Origin: Gammaproteobacteria bacterium UBA1119
Lineage (GTDB): Bacteria > Pseudomonadota > Gammaproteobacteria > Pseudomonadales > Azotimanducaceae
NCBI GenBank assembly: GCA_002313255.1
Contig: DCBA01000124.1
Location: 7,941-71,940, forward strand
Reading direction: 5' to 3'
Length of the DNA: 64,000 nucleotides
Made by a program: the position numbers and the translations under genes. Below the pieces are notes generated by a model, which saw only the letters and a list, made by a program, of their open reading frames with translations, did no database searches and had not been told where the DNA came from. Positions 47,350 through 57,909 of the stretch are shown in pieces (position 1 is the stretch's first letter; every line of letters begins with the position of its first letter).

Positions 47350-47814
47350 ATGATCAATTTCGGATCAATATTACCCTTAAGCTGTGTGCGACGAGGATTA
47401 GACGCCACTTCAAGAAAGGCCTCTCTTGAGACGGCAGCTGAGCTGATCGCCACCACTCAAGAGAGTATCGGTGCACGACAGCTACTGGAGGCGTTGATGG
47501 CGCGAGAAAAGCTTGGTAGCACCAGCCTTGGGGATGGTATTGCAATTCCGCATTGTCGATATCCGAACTGTCAAAAGCCCGTCGCCTCACTCTTGTACCT
47601 GTCGGACCCAATTAGTTTTGACGATCAAAACGTCGACCTTATATTCGTTCTCGTTGTACCGGAACAAGAAACCCGCCTGCACCTGGATCTCTTGGCTATT
47701 CTCGCACGAGTCTTCGACCGTCAACCAAATGCTCAGGATTTGCGAAAAACGCGAAACGATCGAGAACTGTACGAAGTTTTTCAACGCCAAGTTGCCGAGG
47801 CATTAGCGGAGTGA
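47350..47814 (+). CDS. ptsN: Nitrogen PTS EIIA component PtsN
   Basis: A 154-residue EIIA-Ntr phosphocarrier that accepts phosphate from PtsO and regulates potassium and envelope functions. The phosphorylated His is in DGIAIPHCRYPNC (about residue 67); LLEALMAREKLGSTSLG and LDLLAILARVF are family-like. ATG at 47350 follows an in-frame TTG at 47347; no strong ribosome site. rapZ starts in its 3' end. Confidence 0.94.
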   Translation: MINFGSILPLSCVRRGLDATSRKASLETAAELIATTQESIGARQLLEALMAREKLGSTSLGDGIAIPHCRYPNCQKPVASLLYLSDPISFDDQNVDLIFVLVVPEQETRLHLDLLAILARVFDRQPNAQDLRKTRNDRELYEVFQRQVAEALAE

Positions 47815-48683
47815 AATTGATCGTCATCAGCGGACGGTCGGGTTCAGGGAAAAGCACTGCACTTAACGCTCTTGAAGATGAGGGTTTCAGTTGTATTGAT
47901 AATTTTCCGGCCGGCCTGCTACCACAACTAATCCAATCTAATTTGGAGGCCAAAATCATCCAAGATCTCGCAGTCTGTATCGATGCGCGGAATCTACCAA
48001 AAGATCTCGAACAACTGCCCCAGCGGCTTAATGCGCTCGACCAAATCGATCTGAAAATTCAAGTCATATTTCTCGATGCGTTTGCCGATACTCTGATACA
48101 ACGCTTCAGTGAAACCCGTCGTCGACACCCCCTCACTCACCTCTTCCACGATTTACGCGAGGCTATTGACATGGAACGAGAGGTCCTTGCTGTCGTTTCT
48201 GAGTTGGCCGATCTTCAGATAGACACTACAACATTAACTGGCGCAGACCTCGTGGAAATGATCAAAGTCCGCGTAATCAACAAATCCGCTAATAGCATGT
48301 CACTTCTTTTTCGGTCGTTCGCATTTAAGAATGGAGTTCCTACCGACTCTGATTTCGTTTTCGATGTCCGCTGTTTACCCAATCCCTATTGGCAAAAGGA
48401 TCTCCGGTCTTTGACCGGGGCTGATCAAGCAGTCCGCAATTTTCTCGATTCACAACCAGTAGCAAATCTTTTAGCCAACGACATCTGTAGCTTCCTTGAA
48501 ACTTGGTTATCCGAATTCGAAAAGACAAATCGCGCATATTTAACGATGGCTATAGGTTGCACTGGTGGCCAACACAGATCGGTTTATATGGTCGAAAGAT
48601 TGGCGGCGCATTTTTCGCAAAAGTATCCTGACGTCTTGGTACGGCACCAGGAAACCAATATCGCGACTAATGCGATGCGTTGA
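47811..48683 (+). CDS. rapZ: RNase adapter protein RapZ
   Basis: A 290-residue protein. N-terminal P-loop GRSGSGKS (residues 8-15) and the C-terminal RNA-binding domain with GCTGGQHRSVYMVERLA. In enterobacteria RapZ directs RNase E to GlmZ sRNA and so controls GlmS (amino-sugar supply for cell wall); in other bacteria the ATPase family is YvcJ. Start GTG overlaps the ptsN stop (GTGA). Confidence 0.96.
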   Translation: MKLIVISGRSGSGKSTALNALEDEGFSCIDNFPAGLLPQLIQSNLEAKIIQDLAVCIDARNLPKDLEQLPQRLNALDQIDLKIQVIFLDAFADTLIQRFSETRRRHPLTHLFHDLREAIDMEREVLAVVSELADLQIDTTTLTGADLVEMIKVRVINKSANSMSLLFRSFAFKNGVPTDSDFVFDVRCLPNPYWQKDLRSLTGADQAVRNFLDSQPVANLLANDICSFLETWLSEFEKTNRAYLTMAIGCTGGQHRSVYMVERLAAHFSQKYPDVLVRHQETNIATNAMR

Positions 48684-48942
48684 TCTCCATATCGTTAACA
48701 AGCTTGGGCTGCATGCTCGGGCGTCGTCGAAACTCATCCAGGTAGCGCGCCAATTTCGGTGCAACATCGAGATTGGTGTTCGAGACGGTGAATTAGTAGA
48801 CGCAAAAGGTATTTTGAATCTTTTAACTCTCGCGGCTAGCAAGGGTACGGTCCTTACGTTAAGAGTAAATGGCGAAGATGAGGACGACGCCCTTGAAGCC
48901 TTGAAATCGATAGTCGCCGACCGTTTTGGAGAAGCTGAATAA
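48670..48942 (+). CDS. ptsO: Phosphocarrier NPr (PtsO), HPr family
   Basis: A 90-residue HPr-like carrier of the nitrogen PTS. The phosphorylated His is in NKLGLHARASSKL (about residue 15), and the regulatory region DAKGILNLLTLAASKGTVLTL is conserved. The ATG at 48670 overlaps the rapZ end by 14 bp; the longer upstream frame is inside rapZ. It would relay phosphate from PtsP to PtsN; ptsP is not seen here. Confidence 0.95.
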   Translation: MRCVDLHIVNKLGLHARASSKLIQVARQFRCNIEIGVRDGELVDAKGILNLLTLAASKGTVLTLRVNGEDEDDALEALKSIVADRFGEAE

Positions 48943-49288
48943 CGCATCGTGGTTTGCAGAATCGGTCAGCTCTTTTTGGACCATCTTCTTCCAATTAGCC
49001 ACAATGCTGACCTCTTCGATAGGAAACACCCGCTTTCCCTTATCGACCCAAACCCCAGACGCGCCCAGCGAATAATCCATGGTGTCAAATTTACTCACTG
49101 ACCGATGACAATAAACCTTGTTCCAAATTCTCCGTTGAGCTCCTTCAATGAACCAGTAACAGCTACGACTTGCAAATAAGTGTGCCGTTCGAATCGGCAC
49201 CCCAAATTTGGATTATCAAACCGACTTGACCGGACTACAAGGATCTGGGGAATTCGGCAGAATGACCCTGCTTGGGATGATCGCTCAT
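48943..49288 (-). pseudogene. pmbA: Decayed pmbA (tldE) remnant, C-terminal part
   Basis: Between ptsO and yhdP lies a relic of PmbA/TldE, partner of the TldD protease. In one frame (49080 to about 48945) the translation DYSLGASGVWVDKGKRVFP, then IEEVSIVANWKKM and ANHD aligns with the PmbA C-terminus (DYSRGAxGFWVENGEIxYP, IxEITIAGNLKDM, GND). Just upstream in another frame come SLKEL, FGTRFIVIGQ, a UGA stop and VNLT, matching GTGxxVTELMGQGVN. So there are frameshifts, a nonsense codon, a missing C-terminal end and loss of most of the roughly 450 residues. An ATG at 49286-49288 overlaps the yhdP stop (ATGA) and may be a fossil start. Confidence 0.75.
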
Positions 49289-52200
49289 GGTTTTTTTTTG
49301 ACCTGAGTTTGCAACGAACTAGAAGTATTCAAATCGTTGGTGAACATACTGACAAACTCGACCCGGGGATCATTTACGGTCCCGCTAATCTGATACTTCC
49401 CACTCGAAAGATTTTCGATCTGGGCACCAAAAATACGCCGACCAAGCAACACTCCGACGCCTGCCACCGGATTGGCAATCGCAATGTATGCCGCATACCA
49501 CGGTAGGCTGTCCGAAACTGGGAGCGTTATAACAAGCTCGTTATCAAGCCGTCCGTCAGATAAATCAACCGTACCGTTGACACGAAAAAGCAACCCATTA
49601 CCTTCCACAAACATCGGCTCCGTAAACCCCAAAATGCCAGATTGGAATTTCACCCGAGCTTGTATTCGATTAAAGCTGACACCTTTAGATAAGACGTCCG
49701 AGAAATTCCCAGATAACCGTCGGGCGATGGTTGAATAATTCAGCAGTCCCAAAACACGAGCGACCCCGCGACCCTGCTCGATGTTGACAAATCGTCCGTT
49801 ATCAATCTCCGAATTAAAGAGTCCATCGACTTTGTTAACGGCGAATGCAAGCGGAGATCCGGGCCAAGTAAGGTCACCCTCTCCTCGGAACGATTCGCCT
49901 TCGATACTGAGGTCAAAACCCCATTGAGACAGCACCGATCCAAGCGCAACGCCCTGAATACTGCCGACAAAGTGCGTCCGATTGGTGGAACGAGCCCAAA
50001 ACATCTCTTGATCGCTACTGATCTCGATACCTCGTATTGCCCCTTCCAGCCCGAGCACCCTCAACCCATCGGGGTGCGGGCGGAGGCGAAAACGCCAGCG
50101 GCCAAAGTCGTTGATGGAGCCATCGATATCGGTCACCAACACGCTACGGACCGTCACGTCTGCCGGAAAAACTTTTCCAATTATGTCGAACGACAGTGGA
50201 TCAGACGGTTCCGCCTGACCAACTCGGCTGAATCTTGGGATTCGAATTTCATCTATATCGACTACCCACGGATCATCAAATTTCCGTGTGACCGTGGCAT
50301 CGACTTGGTCCGAGTACAGTTTGATTTCTAGCGCGCCGCCAAACGATCCACCCGAGACGACCGCGTTCGTAAACTCCAGGTCTCCCGCTCGCAGCGCATC
50401 GATTCGAAAATCATTCAGTCGCCAACTGATTGCGTTGTTTAAATCAGCAATATTCGCGTCGATTTCGAAAGAATCCAAACCACCAGAAACCACCACGCTT
50501 TCCTCGTTTTCTGACACAACAACAGCTGGTGCCCCAATACCAACCGACCCGCGACGTATGCGATTGTCATAAAGGTGGACCCATCCCGCCGTCCTGCCGT
50601 GCCGAAACGAAAATGATGTATACGAATCCAAGAATTGAATATTTACATCCAAAGGACGCGCCACCGACGGCGATTTGGCCCACTCCTCGGGCAGGTTTAG
50701 GTCAACGCCCACCAAATCCGACGTGAATGTCAGTTCAGACGGTCGCGACGAATCTGGGAAGATCGATACCTTTGCGGAATACTCCAGAATTCCCGTCGCC
50801 ATCTTCGAGTCGCTTACTTCAATTAGAGTAAGCAAATCGGAAGCGTTTATCTGACCACTGAACCCCACTCCCACGAACTCTTCCTGCGCGTTACTCCTTG
50901 AGATGATTTCAATATCAATTGGCATACCGAATAGATTTGCAGAGAGATCGCTTTTCACGACGGTGTGAGGAGAGCGATACTCAACTGCCCCATTTAAAGC
51001 ATCAAACCGTACGCCAAGATGATCCATTGAAACCGCGGCGTTATTGAATTCAAGCTCTAATTTGACGTTTCCGGCCTCCCGCACGCGATCCGTCAACGGA
51101 ACTCGTAAGCTCGCGCGAATACCCATGGAACCTTCACCAACAAAGTCGCCACTCAGTACGGGAATAAAGTGTCGGATTGGCGTTTCTTGAGCGAATAACA
51201 ACGCGCGAGCGACGGGTAACAAGACCTCCAAATTTACGTCGATATACGAGCCCTTTGAAGGTATCGAAATATCGGCGCTAGTAATCCCCGTGTTAAAGCT
51301 CGTTGCTTTCCATAAATCGACCCGGATTTCTTTAGCCGCGACTTTAAGTCGCCCATCGGCATCTGAAACCAACGGCCAGTCTTCATGGTAGTCCATAGAA
51401 ACTGATTCAAATTCCGCGAGAAGTTCAACGCGCCTGAGAGGCAACCCCCGGCGTGCAACATTCCGACCGTGGTACACCAATTGAACGCTCGAAACAGATC
51501 CAACATCTTGTAAACTCGTCGTCAGCCAGGACTTTAGTCCCTGCGGTAGACCAATAGGGACATATTCCTTTGCTCTTGGAACAACCATTTTTTTTGCATT
51601 CGCAATCAGGGTAGTCCGATGCTCGCTCCCGTATTTCTTCGGCATGGAAATTCCGAAACCGCCCGCAATTATGCTTTCGTCGTTAGTAAAGTTGAGATTT
51701 TCTCCGCGAATACCAACGTAATCTCGCCCGATCCAAAAGACGATCGGGCCAACCGCCTCGTCAAAGAGAAGGGGGGCGTCAAACACCTTAGGCAGTGTAA
51801 TTGTCCCCGAATTCGAATCGAGATCTAGTTTGATTACATTTCCATGCCCGCCTATTGACCCAGAAACGTCCTGTAATCCGGGCAGCCCGCGGTAGTTCTT
51901 GAGGGACAACCGTTCGACCTGCGCTGCAAACGCAGTTCCCTGTCGGTCGATACGAAAAACTGCTTTCTGTAGACGGCCTGATGCGTCCAGTTGTTTAATC
52001 CATAGACCGACAGGATGGTCACGACCAAATAATCGGGTTGCGAACGTCGATAGAGTGCGAAGGTCTATTGTCGGACTAAATAACTCCAACCGATCGCGCG
52101 CATCCGTAACTAAGTTCAACGGCGAAAGTTCTACGCGGCCTGCCACCGAATCGAGTCGAATATTATTGATGGACCCTCGATATCCATCTCCCTGGAGGCC

Positions 52201-53013
52201 CCCGGTCAGGTTTGCTGAGGCAACAAATCTTGAGTCGTCGTCCTGTCCGCCTTCGAACAATGCTTTGACCGAAAAAAGTTCCCCTTTCGTACTTTTTTTC
52301 CAGCCCCCGGTCACATTCAACTTGCCGACAGGCACCCCAAAAATCTCAGCTACCTTGTCGTTAAATGTAACGTCACGTAGTTCTACAAATCCGAGGCCGT
52401 CACCACTACTACGCCCCCAAAACGAGTCACTAAAGTCCAACTCCAAACGTCCTCTGCAACGCGCGCAGCTCTTACCTGGACCTACGTTAAGTGAGATGCG
52501 ACGGCGTCCGTCGAGGTTCAAGCTTCTAGCTCCGATAATGAAGGATGCCGATTTACCGTAACGAAAACCTTCGAGTTCAACTGAAACACTTAGGTCTTCT
52601 CCATCGATCAAAACACTAAAAATGTCGAGAGTCGGTTGGCCCGTCCTGCCAACCCCTCGTACGCGCCATCCTGAGTCCATGTGTTCCAAACCAATGTACG
52701 CCGATCCAACTACCAACCTACTTACGACAACTCGGTTATATAACAGGCTCTTTAGAAAGTTGATTTCGAAGAAGACTTCGTCCAACCGTCCACCCGCGAA
52801 CGTAATACTGCGTGCAGTAAATGTCGGATTGAGGCGACTCCATCCACCTGCAGCTCCCTCTAGGGATACATCGTATGAAACCAACAATTCATTGATCGAG
52901 GGCTCCAAGTCACTCAGGTTCGCGGAAAAAATTCTTCCTATGACCTGAAGCCCGGCAAGGAACCCTAGCACTGCGATTACGAAGACCAAGACGAACCTTA
53001 GCGAGCGACTCAA
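49285..53013 (-). CDS. yhdP: AsmA-like protein YhdP
   Basis: A 1242-residue YhdP protein with an N-terminal membrane anchor (about residues 5-25, FVLVFVIAVLGFLAG) and a very long periplasmic beta-rich region of the AsmA/TamB/VPS13-like bridge class. E. coli YhdP, TamB and YdbH move phospholipids to the outer membrane. The C-terminal GLLNYSTIARRLSGNFSDV and LPVSDSLPWYAAYIAIANPVAG segments are typical. Start TTG at 53011-53013 with AGGGA seven bases upstream. It follows rng, with a 133-bp gap that shows no gene. Confidence 0.94.
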   Translation of the reverse strand: MSRSLRFVLVFVIAVLGFLAGLQVIGRIFSANLSDLEPSINELLVSYDVSLEGAAGGWSRLNPTFTARSITFAGGRLDEVFFEINFLKSLLYNRVVVSRLVVGSAYIGLEHMDSGWRVRGVGRTGQPTLDIFSVLIDGEDLSVSVELEGFRYGKSASFIIGARSLNLDGRRRISLNVGPGKSCARCRGRLELDFSDSFWGRSSGDGLGFVELRDVTFNDKVAEIFGVPVGKLNVTGGWKKSTKGELFSVKALFEGGQDDDSRFVASANLTGGLQGDGYRGSINNIRLDSVAGRVELSPLNLVTDARDRLELFSPTIDLRTLSTFATRLFGRDHPVGLWIKQLDASGRLQKAVFRIDRQGTAFAAQVERLSLKNYRGLPGLQDVSGSIGGHGNVIKLDLDSNSGTITLPKVFDAPLLFDEAVGPIVFWIGRDYVGIRGENLNFTNDESIIAGGFGISMPKKYGSEHRTTLIANAKKMVVPRAKEYVPIGLPQGLKSWLTTSLQDVGSVSSVQLVYHGRNVARRGLPLRRVELLAEFESVSMDYHEDWPLVSDADGRLKVAAKEIRVDLWKATSFNTGITSADISIPSKGSYIDVNLEVLLPVARALLFAQETPIRHFIPVLSGDFVGEGSMGIRASLRVPLTDRVREAGNVKLELEFNNAAVSMDHLGVRFDALNGAVEYRSPHTVVKSDLSANLFGMPIDIEIISRSNAQEEFVGVGFSGQINASDLLTLIEVSDSKMATGILEYSAKVSIFPDSSRPSELTFTSDLVGVDLNLPEEWAKSPSVARPLDVNIQFLDSYTSFSFRHGRTAGWVHLYDNRIRRGSVGIGAPAVVVSENEESVVVSGGLDSFEIDANIADLNNAISWRLNDFRIDALRAGDLEFTNAVVSGGSFGGALEIKLYSDQVDATVTRKFDDPWVVDIDEIRIPRFSRVGQAEPSDPLSFDIIGKVFPADVTVRSVLVTDIDGSINDFGRWRFRLRPHPDGLRVLGLEGAIRGIEISSDQEMFWARSTNRTHFVGSIQGVALGSVLSQWGFDLSIEGESFRGEGDLTWPGSPLAFAVNKVDGLFNSEIDNGRFVNIEQGRGVARVLGLLNYSTIARRLSGNFSDVLSKGVSFNRIQARVKFQSGILGFTEPMFVEGNGLLFRVNGTVDLSDGRLDNELVITLPVSDSLPWYAAYIAIANPVAGVGVLLGRRIFGAQIENLSSGKYQISGTVNDPRVEFVSMFTNDLNTSSSLQTQVKKKP

Positions 53014-53146
53014 CGTCGTATCCCTATTTTCGCTTAATTGCTTTCAAAGTAGGGTGTAATCGATTTTCGGGCACCGACGTTTCAACAACGATCGTAAACA
53101 AATGACAGTGTTTGCTGACTTCACGTCCTCTCGTTGTCCGACTTGT

Positions 53147-54679
53147 TTAGTCGCTTCGTGGATCAGGAAGTTCAATCAATTTGAACTCGCCAGGTCCACA
53201 ATCTTGCTCAACTTCAAAGCAAATTTCGCATTCCAACTCAGTGCTGAATTGTTCTAGACGGGCCGACTCTTGGCCAACCATTCGATCTACAACCTCTCGA
53301 CTAGTCCTGACCAAATATCCTAATCCACGGCTTGGATCTTCGACACGGGCCTCGACAGCAGCATGCAACGCACGGAACAGGTCAAAAGCGGTTGTTTCAA
53401 GACCCCTAACGATTCCTTCACCACCACATCTCGAACAGCGATCGCTCATCTGTTCCGCTAGGGATTTTCGGGTACGTTTCCGGCTGAGCTCAACTAGCCC
53501 AAACTCCGAAAAATCTCCGATTTGCACCCGACTTGGATCGCCTTCAAATGCCCTCTCAAAAGCCGCCATAACATCGCGCCGATGGACCGCCTCGCCCATG
53601 TCGATAAAATCCACCACGACAAGTCCGCCTATATTCCGGACTCTCATCTCTCGAGCAATCACCCGAGCCGCTTCCATGTTGGTCTTAAATGCAGTGTCTT
53701 CTAAGTTCTTCGAACCGACGAAACGACCCGTGTTTACATCGACGGTACACATCGCCTCGGTATTCTCAATCAACAAATGTCCGCCCGACGGCAACTCCGC
53801 TTTCCGCATCAACGCTTTTTCTAGCTCCTCATTCAGCTTGCGCCGTTGATGCTTGCTATCGGTAGTTAATGTTAGCCCCGAGATATATTCAGGCATATAA
53901 CTCGTAACGAAATCTTTTACTTGCGCTAAAGTATCTTCGTCATTCACTACTATCGACTCTACCTTAGTGTTAACGAGGTCTCGGACCGCACGCGTATGCA
54001 GAGGAAGCTCTTGATATACAACTTCGCCGTTTGCTACAGCTTTCGCCTTTTCAGCAACCTGTTGCCACAGGCGTTCAAGAAATTCGACATCGTCTTCAAG
54101 ATCCTCGATCGGCACTCCTTCAGCTACCGTACGAACGATATATCCATAACTACTCGACATTTCTTGCCGAAAATCGTCCATCAAATTACGTAATCTTTCT
54201 CGTTCGGATTCCTCCCGAATACGCTGGGACACACCTATTCGATCGTTATACGGCATGAGCACTAAGTAGCGACCGGCCACTGTTAAATTCGTGGTCAAAC
54301 GAGCGCCTTTGCCAGCAATAGGATCCTTACTTACCTGTACCAACAATGATTGCCCTTCATGCAAAACACTTCTTATATCTAATGGTTCTTCAGATCGGCT
54401 GCGAGCATGTTCATCGACACGCCGTTTATCGGAATCAATGACGTCCAACGCGCCCGGAACTATATCCCGCACATGCAAAAAGCCGGGGCGTTCGCCTCCA
54501 AACTCAACGAAAGCGGCCTGAATGCCTGGAACGACCCGGTCGACGCGACCCAGATAAATGCTGCCTGTCAGACTGTATCGGCCATCGCGTTCGATATGCA
54601 CTTCCCGCAGGATTTCATCCCCGTAGAGCGCAACACGCGTCTCATACTCACTGACATCAATTACTAACTCTTGTTGCAT
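53147..54679 (-). CDS. rng: Ribonuclease G
   Basis: A 510-residue RNase E/G family endonuclease that matures the 5' end of 16S rRNA and degrades mRNAs. N-terminal ELVIDVSEYETRVALYGD, S1 domain (GSIYLGRVDRVVPGIQAAFVEFG), the catalytic CTVDVNTGRFVG, GGLVVVDFIDM, and the zinc-link CSRCGGEG near residue 425 are visible. Length excludes the C-terminal scaffold of RNase E. The ATG is nine bases after maf stops. Confidence 0.96.
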   Translation of the reverse strand: MQQELVIDVSEYETRVALYGDEILREVHIERDGRYSLTGSIYLGRVDRVVPGIQAAFVEFGGERPGFLHVRDIVPGALDVIDSDKRRVDEHARSRSEEPLDIRSVLHEGQSLLVQVSKDPIAGKGARLTTNLTVAGRYLVLMPYNDRIGVSQRIREESERERLRNLMDDFRQEMSSSYGYIVRTVAEGVPIEDLEDDVEFLERLWQQVAEKAKAVANGEVVYQELPLHTRAVRDLVNTKVESIVVNDEDTLAQVKDFVTSYMPEYISGLTLTTDSKHQRRKLNEELEKALMRKAELPSGGHLLIENTEAMCTVDVNTGRFVGSKNLEDTAFKTNMEAARVIAREMRVRNIGGLVVVDFIDMGEAVHRRDVMAAFERAFEGDPSRVQIGDFSEFGLVELSRKRTRKSLAEQMSDRCSRCGGEGIVRGLETTAFDLFRALHAAVEARVEDPSRGLGYLVRTSREVVDRMVGQESARLEQFSTELECEICFEVEQDCGPGEFKLIELPDPRSD

Positions 54680-54688
54680 CTGATCTGA

Positions 54689-55267
54689 TCAAGTCCGGTT
54701 TCGCCAGGTATCGACGCCGAAGGAACTCAAAAGACCCTCAGTTTCTACCAGTGGCAGCCCAATCACCGCACTGTAACTCCCGATTACTTTCTCCACAAAT
54801 ATCCCGCCTACACCCTGAAGGCCATAACCACCCGCCTTATCCAAAGGTTCACCCGTGTCCCAATATCGGGATGCCTCGCCCGACTTCAGATTGCGAAAGT
54901 GCACCTTCGCGGCTACAACAGCGATTTCGACCCGGCCCCGCAAAGAAATTGCGACAGCGGTCACGACCTCATGTTCGCGACCCGAGAGGGTGTCAATGAA
55001 AGAAATGGCCTGACCTCGATCTACAGGTTTTCCAAGAACTTCCCCATCGACAAGCACGATCGTGTCCGCCCCCAGGACCGCAAGATCTGTATATACATGC
55101 GTGGCCTTTGATCGCGCCATTCTTCCGACGTAATCTCGTGGCTCTTCCCCGGGGTTTATTGACTCGTCGATGTCGGCAGGCTCAATCAAGAATTTAAACC
55201 CGACGCTATGGAGTAAATCAGCTCGCTGAGGCGACCCCGATGCTAAAACAAACTGCGCGTCACTCAC
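54689..55267 (-). CDS. maf: Maf family nucleotide pyrophosphatase
   Basis: A 192-residue house-cleaning nucleotide pyrophosphatase of the YhdE subfamily, hydrolysing dTTP/UTP and modified nucleotides. FVLASGSPQRADLL with the phosphate-binding Ser-Gly-Ser, ADIDES, LGADTIVLVDGEVLGKP and DKAGGYGLQGVGGIFVEKVIGSYSAVIGLPL are present. Start GTG overlaps the mreD stop (GTGA). Confidence 0.95.
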   Translation of the reverse strand: MSDAQFVLASGSPQRADLLHSVGFKFLIEPADIDESINPGEEPRDYVGRMARSKATHVYTDLAVLGADTIVLVDGEVLGKPVDRGQAISFIDTLSGREHEVVTAVAISLRGRVEIAVVAAKVHFRNLKSGEASRYWDTGEPLDKAGGYGLQGVGGIFVEKVIGSYSAVIGLPLVETEGLLSSFGVDTWRNRT

Positions 55268-55758
55268 CGAATATAGAAACTCGCTTTAACTCGACCAAGT
55301 ACCCGATACAAGGGTATCCACCACAAGCCTGTGCAGACCGCGTTAAAAACTATATATGGTGAATACGCAACACCGTTAAGAAGATTGTCGATAAATGCCT
55401 TGATCAAAAGGACACCGAGACACATGGCAAACACGAGCGCGACTTCTTGGAAAGGCGAATAGAGACGCACTCGGGGCTGTAGTTTCCAGCCAGCAAGTGA
55501 CACCGCCGCTAAGCAGGCGCCGTTCGTGCCGATCGCATCACCAACCAATACATCCACCAATGTTCCACACAACCAAACACCAACCAACCCTATTCGTTCT
55601 GGTAATTCGATGGCCCAATAAAAACAAACCAACACCATCCATTCGGGACGCAACAAACCTACCCAGTCGGGTACACCCCTCGGTAAGTGGCCTACGGTTA
55701 CAAGCATCCCGATCAGAAGGGTGGATAGAACGACCATTCCACGAATCAGGGCGTTCAT
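55264..55758 (-). CDS. mreD: Rod-shape-determining protein MreD
   Basis: A 164-residue inner-membrane protein with five to six hydrophobic segments, partner of MreC in the elongasome. The family motif RPEWMVLVCFYWAIELPERIGL is visible. Start ATG overlaps the mreC stop (ATGA), and maf starts in its own stop. Confidence 0.94.
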   Translation of the reverse strand: MNALIRGMVVLSTLLIGMLVTVGHLPRGVPDWVGLLRPEWMVLVCFYWAIELPERIGLVGVWLCGTLVDVLVGDAIGTNGACLAAVSLAGWKLQPRVRLYSPFQEVALVFAMCLGVLLIKAFIDNLLNGVAYSPYIVFNAVCTGLWWIPLYRVLGRVKASFYIR

Positions 55759-56585
55759 GGTGTCGCCCCTTCGAACAAGATGAGTACGTGGCGACTCGTG
55801 TCCAGCTGAGCTCGAATGCTAGCGTATGCGTCGGCATAGCTCCTGGCTGGATCGATGTCGACCGATTGTACTTCGCCAACGGGATACCCCCTTGGAAACC
55901 GACCACCCAATCCTGAGCTAACGAGCAGGTCGCCCTTTCTGAGATCTGCCGTCGTCGAAACATATTCAAGATCAAGTCGATCGTTACGACCTGTTCCGAC
56001 TGCAATCGAACGAAATCCGGACCGCACGATCTCTATCGGGATCGCATGCCTAGGATCAGACACCATTAAAACTCGAGCGTTGGACTGCCCGGTCGCAATA
56101 ATTTGGCCGAACAAACCTTCAGCATCAATCACTGCCTGACGTACTCTCACGCCATCTCCCTTTCCTTTGTCAACAACCACTTCGCGCCGCTGGTTATTTG
56201 GGTCGATTCCCACGATTTCCGCGACCAAAACGTCTTCGGACAACCGCGCACGGCTTCCGAGTAGTTCCCTCAGACGGATATTTTCAGCTTCAATGGCAGC
56301 TAGTCGCTGCGAACTATAGGAAAGTCGACGTATTTCGCCTTCTAGATTGGAATTCTTTTCTTGCATCTTATTTCGAGAAGCAAAAAACTCGATCAACAGG
56401 TCTGTCACGAAATAAGGGGCTTCCGCAATCGATTGGATCGGACTTGCGATCACAGAAAAACCTACCTTCAGCGGGTCGAGCATCGTCTCGTCACGCGACT
56501 CCACCAATAGCAAACAAACCGAAGCGAACGACAGAACGGATAGTATGTACTTTGCACTCGACTCGGGGGTGAACAGCCGCTTAAT
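55755..56585 (-). CDS. mreC: Rod-shape-determining protein MreC, probable AUU start
   Basis: About 276 residues. The N-terminus IKRLFTPESSAKYILSVLSF leads into the membrane segment ending VCLLLVESRDE, followed by a coiled coil (about 75-110) and the MreC beta domain (AEIVGIDPNNQRREVVVDKG, VMLVSDPRHAIPIE, GDLLVSSGLGGRFPRGYPVG). The first canonical start in frame is a TTG at 56513, which would cut off 24 residues and most of the membrane anchor. The upstream frame is open to a TGA at 56592-56594 and has no ATG, GTG or TTG; ATT at 56583-56585 is preceded by GGGTGA six bases upstream and is the best candidate. Confidence 0.85.
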   Translation of the reverse strand: MKRLFTPESSAKYILSVLSFASVCLLLVESRDETMLDPLKVGFSVIASPIQSIAEAPYFVTDLLIEFFASRNKMQEKNSNLEGEIRRLSYSSQRLAAIEAENIRLRELLGSRARLSEDVLVAEIVGIDPNNQRREVVVDKGKGDGVRVRQAVIDAEGLFGQIIATGQSNARVLMVSDPRHAIPIEIVRSGFRSIAVGTGRNDRLDLEYVSTTADLRKGDLLVSSGLGGRFPRGYPVGEVQSVDIDPARSYADAYASIRAQLDTSRHVLILFEGATP

Positions 56586-56679
56586 TGTCGTTCACCCGTT
56601 CATTCGGACAAAAATCAATGGTACATCGGGGAACAATAAACCTGGGCACGCCAGCATTCTCGCGTCCCATTATTGCTAT

Positions 56680-57846
<1,167 letters not shown>

Positions 57847-57909
57847 TTAGCCAAGTCGCCGAACCTGGTTTAGATTATGCGGCTTCCAACGAGCTGAGGT
57901 AGCCTAAAC

